From NCBI GenBank assembly GCA_028724265.1, contig JAQYDG010000005.1, forward strand, positions 62,001-126,000: 64,000 nucleotides of DNA. The letters are read 5' to 3'. A program made the translations under genes and the position numbers. Of this stretch, positions 63,738 to 64,000 are shown piece after piece. How positions within the stretch are numbered: position 1 is the stretch's first letter; every line of letters starts with the position of its first letter. The notes under the pieces are model-generated. The model ran no database searches and was not told the origin of the DNA. It was given only the letters and a program-made list of their open reading frames with translations. Source of the stretch: Actinomycetaceae bacterium. Lineage in GTDB: Bacteria > Actinomycetota > Actinomycetes > Actinomycetales > Actinomycetaceae.

Positions 63738-64000
63738 ATGATGAAGGTATTGGTGGTGGGCGGCGGCGGCCGTGAGAATGTGATCGTCCGTAAAATTGCG
63801 GAGTCGCCGCGTCATCCAGAGATTTTCGTGGCGCCAGGCAACGCCGGTATGGCTGACGTAGCGACGCTCGTGGATATTGATGCGATGGATCTTGAGGGGA
63901 TAGTGAGCTTTGCCTCCACGCATGCCATTGATTATTGTGTTGTGGCTCCTGACGATCCCCTCGCTGCCGGCCTGGTTGACAGGCTCGAAGATGCGGGAGT
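63738..64000 (+). CDS. purD: Phosphoribosylamine-glycine ligase, N-terminal fragment
   Basis: The open frame runs off the window. It begins KVLVVGGGGRENVIVRKIAE, then IFVAPGNAGMADVA and DYCVVAPDDPLAAGLVDRLE, the N-terminal domain of GAR synthetase (PurD). The first block differs from the common GGGGREHAL by an Asn in place of His, and VVAPDDPLAAGL replaces the more frequent VVGPEAPL. GAGGAGACA precedes two adjacent ATGs (63738, 63741). Only the first 87 codons are visible. Confidence 0.93.
   Translation, partial: MMKVLVVGGGGRENVIVRKIAESPRHPEIFVAPGNAGMADVATLVDIDAMDLEGIVSFASTHAIDYCVVAPDDPLAAGLVDRLEDAG

Noticed and set aside
1..64000. CRISPR array or prophage
   Set aside because: No series of equal-length spaced repeats and no phage structural genes are visible. 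The repeats found are pairs or simple tandems.

Overview
The window looks like chromosomal DNA of a mid-GC (roughly mid-50s percent by eye, not computed) high-GC Gram-positive bacterium, most likely a member of the Actinomycetaceae (Arcanobacterium / Trueperella / Actinomyces neighbourhood). This rests on gene content: a DUF3039 protein, a COG3044-type ABC ATPase, an actinobacterial-type 59-residue helix-turn-helix protein, a NahK-GalT2-GalE cassette, VapBC45-like toxin-antitoxin remnants, an IS1249-like transposase remnant and LARTG sorting signals. The genus is inference.

Layout. 0-2.4 kb: a BcgI-type restriction-modification system (fused nuclease-methylase plus the start of a specificity gene) whose main gene is interrupted at a run of ten G, a possible phase-variation switch. 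2.5-6 kb: a decayed siderophore-binding lipoprotein preceded by a 30-bp inverted repeat, a secreted or membrane-anchored HNH nuclease and an ABC-class ATPase. 6.4-12.7 kb: oligoribonuclease, the nahK-galT-galE hexose cassette, a uracil/xanthine permease and tRNA-Arg. 12.8-18.6 kb: two overlapping dynamin-like GTPases, a single-stranded DNA-binding protein and EttA. 18.6-30.6 kb: TesB thioesterase, 4-alpha-glucanotransferase, an M13/M1 peptidase pair, RpiB, an ATP-grasp enzyme, tRNA-His, a pyridoxal kinase and a two-CDGSH protein. 31-36 kb: an NhaC antiporter, a thioredoxin reductase with a degenerate thioredoxin-like tail, and an arylsulfotransferase-like propeller fused to a thioredoxin domain. 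I see this as the strongest candidate for an undescribed system. 36.3-39.2 kb: purA-purB. 39.2-46.8 kb: thiamine pyrophosphokinase, three transporters (BrnQ, OPT, EamA), a quinone-oxidoreductase-like enzyme and HU.

46.8-56.0 kb is an accessory segment bracketed by two inverted copies of an IS-end-like sequence of about 30 bp. It holds decayed small genes, a toxin-antitoxin pair with a broken toxin, and two large cell-wall-anchored enzymes facing each other across a shared terminator: a 5'-nucleotidase and an ExeM/NucH DNase. Together these would turn extracellular DNA into nucleosides and phosphate. An inactivated IS1249-like transposase lies at its right edge.

56.8-64 kb is a purine cluster in the order purE-purC-purF-purM-purN-purO-purH(C-terminal half)-purD. 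It is not the usual actinobacterial form. PurF lacks the N-terminal nucleophile cysteine, IMP cyclohydrolase is a PurO-type protein, and the AICAR transformylase stands alone. PurA and PurB at 36-39 kb also resemble clostridial or eukaryote-like variants. The window therefore holds most steps from PRPP to IMP and AMP, in a version that looks acquired from Firmicutes- or Bacteroidetes-like bacteria. FGAM synthase and PurK are not in the window.
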